Below are positions 30,649 through 32,679 of a stretch of DNA of 32,679 nucleotides, in pieces; position 1 is the stretch's first letter; each line of letters opens with the position of its first letter. The DNA comes from Alphaproteobacteria bacterium (GTDB lineage Bacteria > Pseudomonadota > Alphaproteobacteria > Rs-D84). The notes beneath the pieces were generated by a model. The model made no database searches. It was not told the origin of the DNA and was given only the letters and a program-made list of their open reading frames with translations. The position numbers and the translations under genes are program-made. Location of the stretch: NCBI GenBank assembly GCA_017472065.1, contig JAFURB010000016.1:1-32679 (forward strand). The letters are read 5' to 3'.

Positions 30649-32679
30649 ATGTCTAGATTTTTGCGCGTTTTCGCGATATTTTTCGGTTTAATTTTTGCTG
30701 GTAATGCGTTCGCTGCGGGGTATACGTGTGATACGACCAAGCAATATACGGCCTGTGCGGCGGGGTATTACTTGTCTGGGACAGGTGCGGGAAATTCGTG
30801 CGTGGCTTGTCCGGCAAACTGGACATCTGTAAACGGCAACACATCGACCAGTAACACGTCATGTTATCGTGATATTACGTTGAGTAAACTTTATGCGAGT
30901 GGTACTTTGACAACAAATAAGGGCACATTTACCGGCACGACCAATGCGACGATTAGGTGTTATTATAATACGACATGTACGTTCCCATCTGCATCGGGAT
31001 TGACACGTGCGGGGTATAAAATGTATGGCGGTTGGTCAACAACAACATCACCTTCTTCTTCTACTACGACCAGTTTTAAAATTGTCAGCAGGGCCAGTTC
31101 GGTTACATACTATCCAGCGATGCGTTATGTTAGCACCATTTCATTGGACAACCAAGGTGCGACAACGGCTGGTTCTACAGCGGTTTATTATGTCTACTCG
31201 CTGGAGAATACCTATTTGGATTTTGCTATAACAAAACAAATGACTTCGTCTGCTAATTCTATTACGGTTCCAACCAAGACGGGTTATACGTTTAATGGAT
31301 ATTATGGATATTACACAGAGGGCGATGACAGTACTGCTGTGCAGATAATTTCAAGCGCTGGGCATTTGGTTGATAATATAGTGGATTGGTATGATAATGC
31401 TGAAGATAATTCAACCATGTATGCACAATGGGAAGCCAACGAATATACTGTATCATTTGATGCCAACGGTGGGTCTGGTGGACAAAGTGCGGATGTAACT
31501 GCGACATATGACAGTGCAATGCCGGAAATCAGCACAACTGCGCCAACAAAAGCAGCATGTAAATTCAATGGTTGGTATGATGCGAAAACTGGCGGGAACC
31601 AGTATTATACGGCGGCTGGTGCATCGGCACGCACATGGGATAAGACGGCAGAAACAACACTGTATGCCCAGTGGACATGTATGAGTATTAGTGCGGGTAC
31701 AAAAATACTGACATATAATGGCAGTGCACAAAGCTGTGCGAATGTAACAGCCCCAACGGGTGCCAACATTACATACTCAGCCAGCAGTGGTGGTACATAT
31801 GATGAAACGGAACCAACATTAACTAATTTTGGTTCCAAAGCAGTTTATTACAAAGTATCTGCGACTGGATATACTGATTTCTATGGTTCGTATTTTTGTA
31901 CTATGCAAAAAGCATCAAGTACTATCACGGTAAAGGAAGGCAGTACGACCCTGGCAACGGGTTCGACATTAAGTTTGACATATCCAACGGCAAAATCATT
32001 GAATGTCACATGTTCCAATGGTGCAACCCCAACTGCATCCGGCGATACAACCGCATATGTTACTGTGTCGACCAGTGGCAGTACCGTGACATTAACACCG
32101 GCCGCCGTGGGTAATGGGACAATTGTTACGATTTCTTGCCCTGTGACAACAAATTATTTTGCAGCCAGTGCGAGTTATACAGTAAATGTTGCCAATGGCA
32201 CGATAACGATTAGTGGCGGTGGCAATAAGACACTGACATACAATGGGACAACAACCAGCAACGGAACAGCGCAAAGCTGTGCGAATGTGACAGCAAGTTC
32301 ACCATCCGATGTGACTGTGACCTATAGCACATCCAGTGGTGGCACATACAGCGCGACTGCGCCTACCCTGACGAATGTTGGCTCAACGACAGTTTATTAT
32401 AAGGTTGCTAAGGATAACTATACGACCAAGACCGGCAATTATACGTGTACGATGAATGCCAAAGCTATGACTGTTAGTGCATCTAATAAGAGCAAGGTGT
32501 ATGATGGCAGCGCGCTGACCTGTAGTATTACGGTTACGACCCCGACCAGTGGTGCAACGATTAAGTATGGTACAGCCAGTGGAACATACAATCTGACATC
32601 TGCACCGACCCAGACCAATGTTGGTTCGCAGACAGTGTACTATCAGGTAACAGGCGATAACTTTACGACCAAGACAGGT
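30649..32679 (+). CDS. Large repeat-containing surface protein (5' part, continues past window)
   Basis: 677 codons are open from ATG 30649 to the window end with no stop, so the gene is incomplete. A signal peptide (MSRFLRVFAIFFGLIFAGNAFA) is followed by a Cys-rich module (YTCDTTKQYTACAAGYYLSG...CVACPAN) common in secreted surface proteins. An InlB B-repeat-like (Listeria-Bacteroides type) domain covers about 31443-31680 (VSFDANGG...FNGWYD...LYAQW). Three Ig-like or MBG-like repeats of about 75-85 residues follow, starting near 31681, 32200 and 32463, each with (L)TYNG or VYDG, SSGGTY or SGTY, NVGSxxVYYxV and a late Cys. A second, Ser/Thr-rich beta domain lies between the first two. Probably a secreted or surface adhesin-like protein; no anchor is visible because the C-terminus is missing. 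Confidence 0.85.
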   Translation, partial: MSRFLRVFAIFFGLIFAGNAFAAGYTCDTTKQYTACAAGYYLSGTGAGNSCVACPANWTSVNGNTSTSNTSCYRDITLSKLYASGTLTTNKGTFTGTTNATIRCYYNTTCTFPSASGLTRAGYKMYGGWSTTTSPSSSTTTSFKIVSRASSVTYYPAMRYVSTISLDNQGATTAGSTAVYYVYSLENTYLDFAITKQMTSSANSITVPTKTGYTFNGYYGYYTEGDDSTAVQIISSAGHLVDNIVDWYDNAEDNSTMYAQWEANEYTVSFDANGGSGGQSADVTATYDSAMPEISTTAPTKAACKFNGWYDAKTGGNQYYTAAGASARTWDKTAETTLYAQWTCMSISAGTKILTYNGSAQSCANVTAPTGANITYSASSGGTYDETEPTLTNFGSKAVYYKVSATGYTDFYGSYFCTMQKASSTITVKEGSTTLATGSTLSLTYPTAKSLNVTCSNGATPTASGDTTAYVTVSTSGSTVTLTPAAVGNGTIVTISCPVTTNYFAASASYTVNVANGTITISGGGNKTLTYNGTTTSNGTAQSCANVTASSPSDVTVTYSTSSGGTYSATAPTLTNVGSTTVYYKVAKDNYTTKTGNYTCTMNAKAMTVSASNKSKVYDGSALTCSITVTTPTSGATIKYGTASGTYNLTSAPTQTNVGSQTVYYQVTGDNFTTKTG

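Overview
The window reads as chromosome of a Gram-negative alphaproteobacterium. A GcrA-type regulator, found essentially only in Alphaproteobacteria, is at 27601-28224. Consecutive lpxA and lpxB show a lipid A outer membrane, and a beta-barrel-like protein ending in Phe is at 2117-3187. Many exported Cys-rich proteins, and surface proteins with InlB-type and Ig-like repeats, recall uncultured host-associated small-genome alphaproteobacteria. I cannot place it more finely. No insertion sequence, integrase island, phage gene, rRNA or CRISPR array was seen.

Layout. (1) 1-2118: a palindromic intergenic repeat, then a strong promoter driving a structured RNA that ends in a terminator, then two small exported proteins and a nucleotidyltransferase-fold protein. 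(2) 2117-4497: an outer-membrane protein on the minus strand, divergent from overlapping aroK and mscL. (3) 4498-5560: about 1.1 kb of G/T-rich DNA without a convincing gene, holding three perfect 12-13 bp inverted repeats. (4) 5615-7748: a Cys-rich cytoplasmic protein, a TlyA-type rRNA methyltransferase, a PAP2 phosphatase and a minus-strand rod-shaped RNA of about 185 nt. (5) 7880-13165: leuS, then a short leader ORF before a trpS-SIMPL-xerC operon. (6) 13164-16377, minus strand: a tightly coupled operon of trmN6-like methyltransferase, M23 peptidase, bactofilin, rpiB and a small membrane protein. (7) 16398-19422: a polytopic membrane protein, lpxA and lpxB. (8) 19455-22815: an 889-residue exported Cys-rich protein, divergent from a TMEM175-type channel. 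(9) 22873-23474: tRNA-Leu(CAG), tRNA-Ala(CGC), tRNA-Leu(TAA) and tRNA-Val(CAC). (10) 23507-27529, minus strand: a small exported protein, then an operon of a type IV prepilin peptidase and two exported proteins of unknown function. (11) 27601-32679: gcrA, a single-pass envelope protein with a Cys-rich tail, and the first 677 codons of a large repeat-containing surface protein that runs off the window.

Most assigned genes are housekeeping: aminoacylation, shikimate pathway, lipid A, chromosome resolution and rRNA or tRNA modification. Between them sit exported or surface proteins with no recognisable function. The least explained items are the two structured RNAs (209-462 plus, 7562-7748 minus), the leader ORF before trpS, the bactofilin/M23 operon, and the prepilin peptidase paired with two exported proteins but no visible prepilin. 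Several promoters fit TTGNNN/TATAAT-like hexamers. At aroK, tlyA and the trpS leader ORF the predicted transcription start falls almost on the start codon, which suggests leaderless messages.
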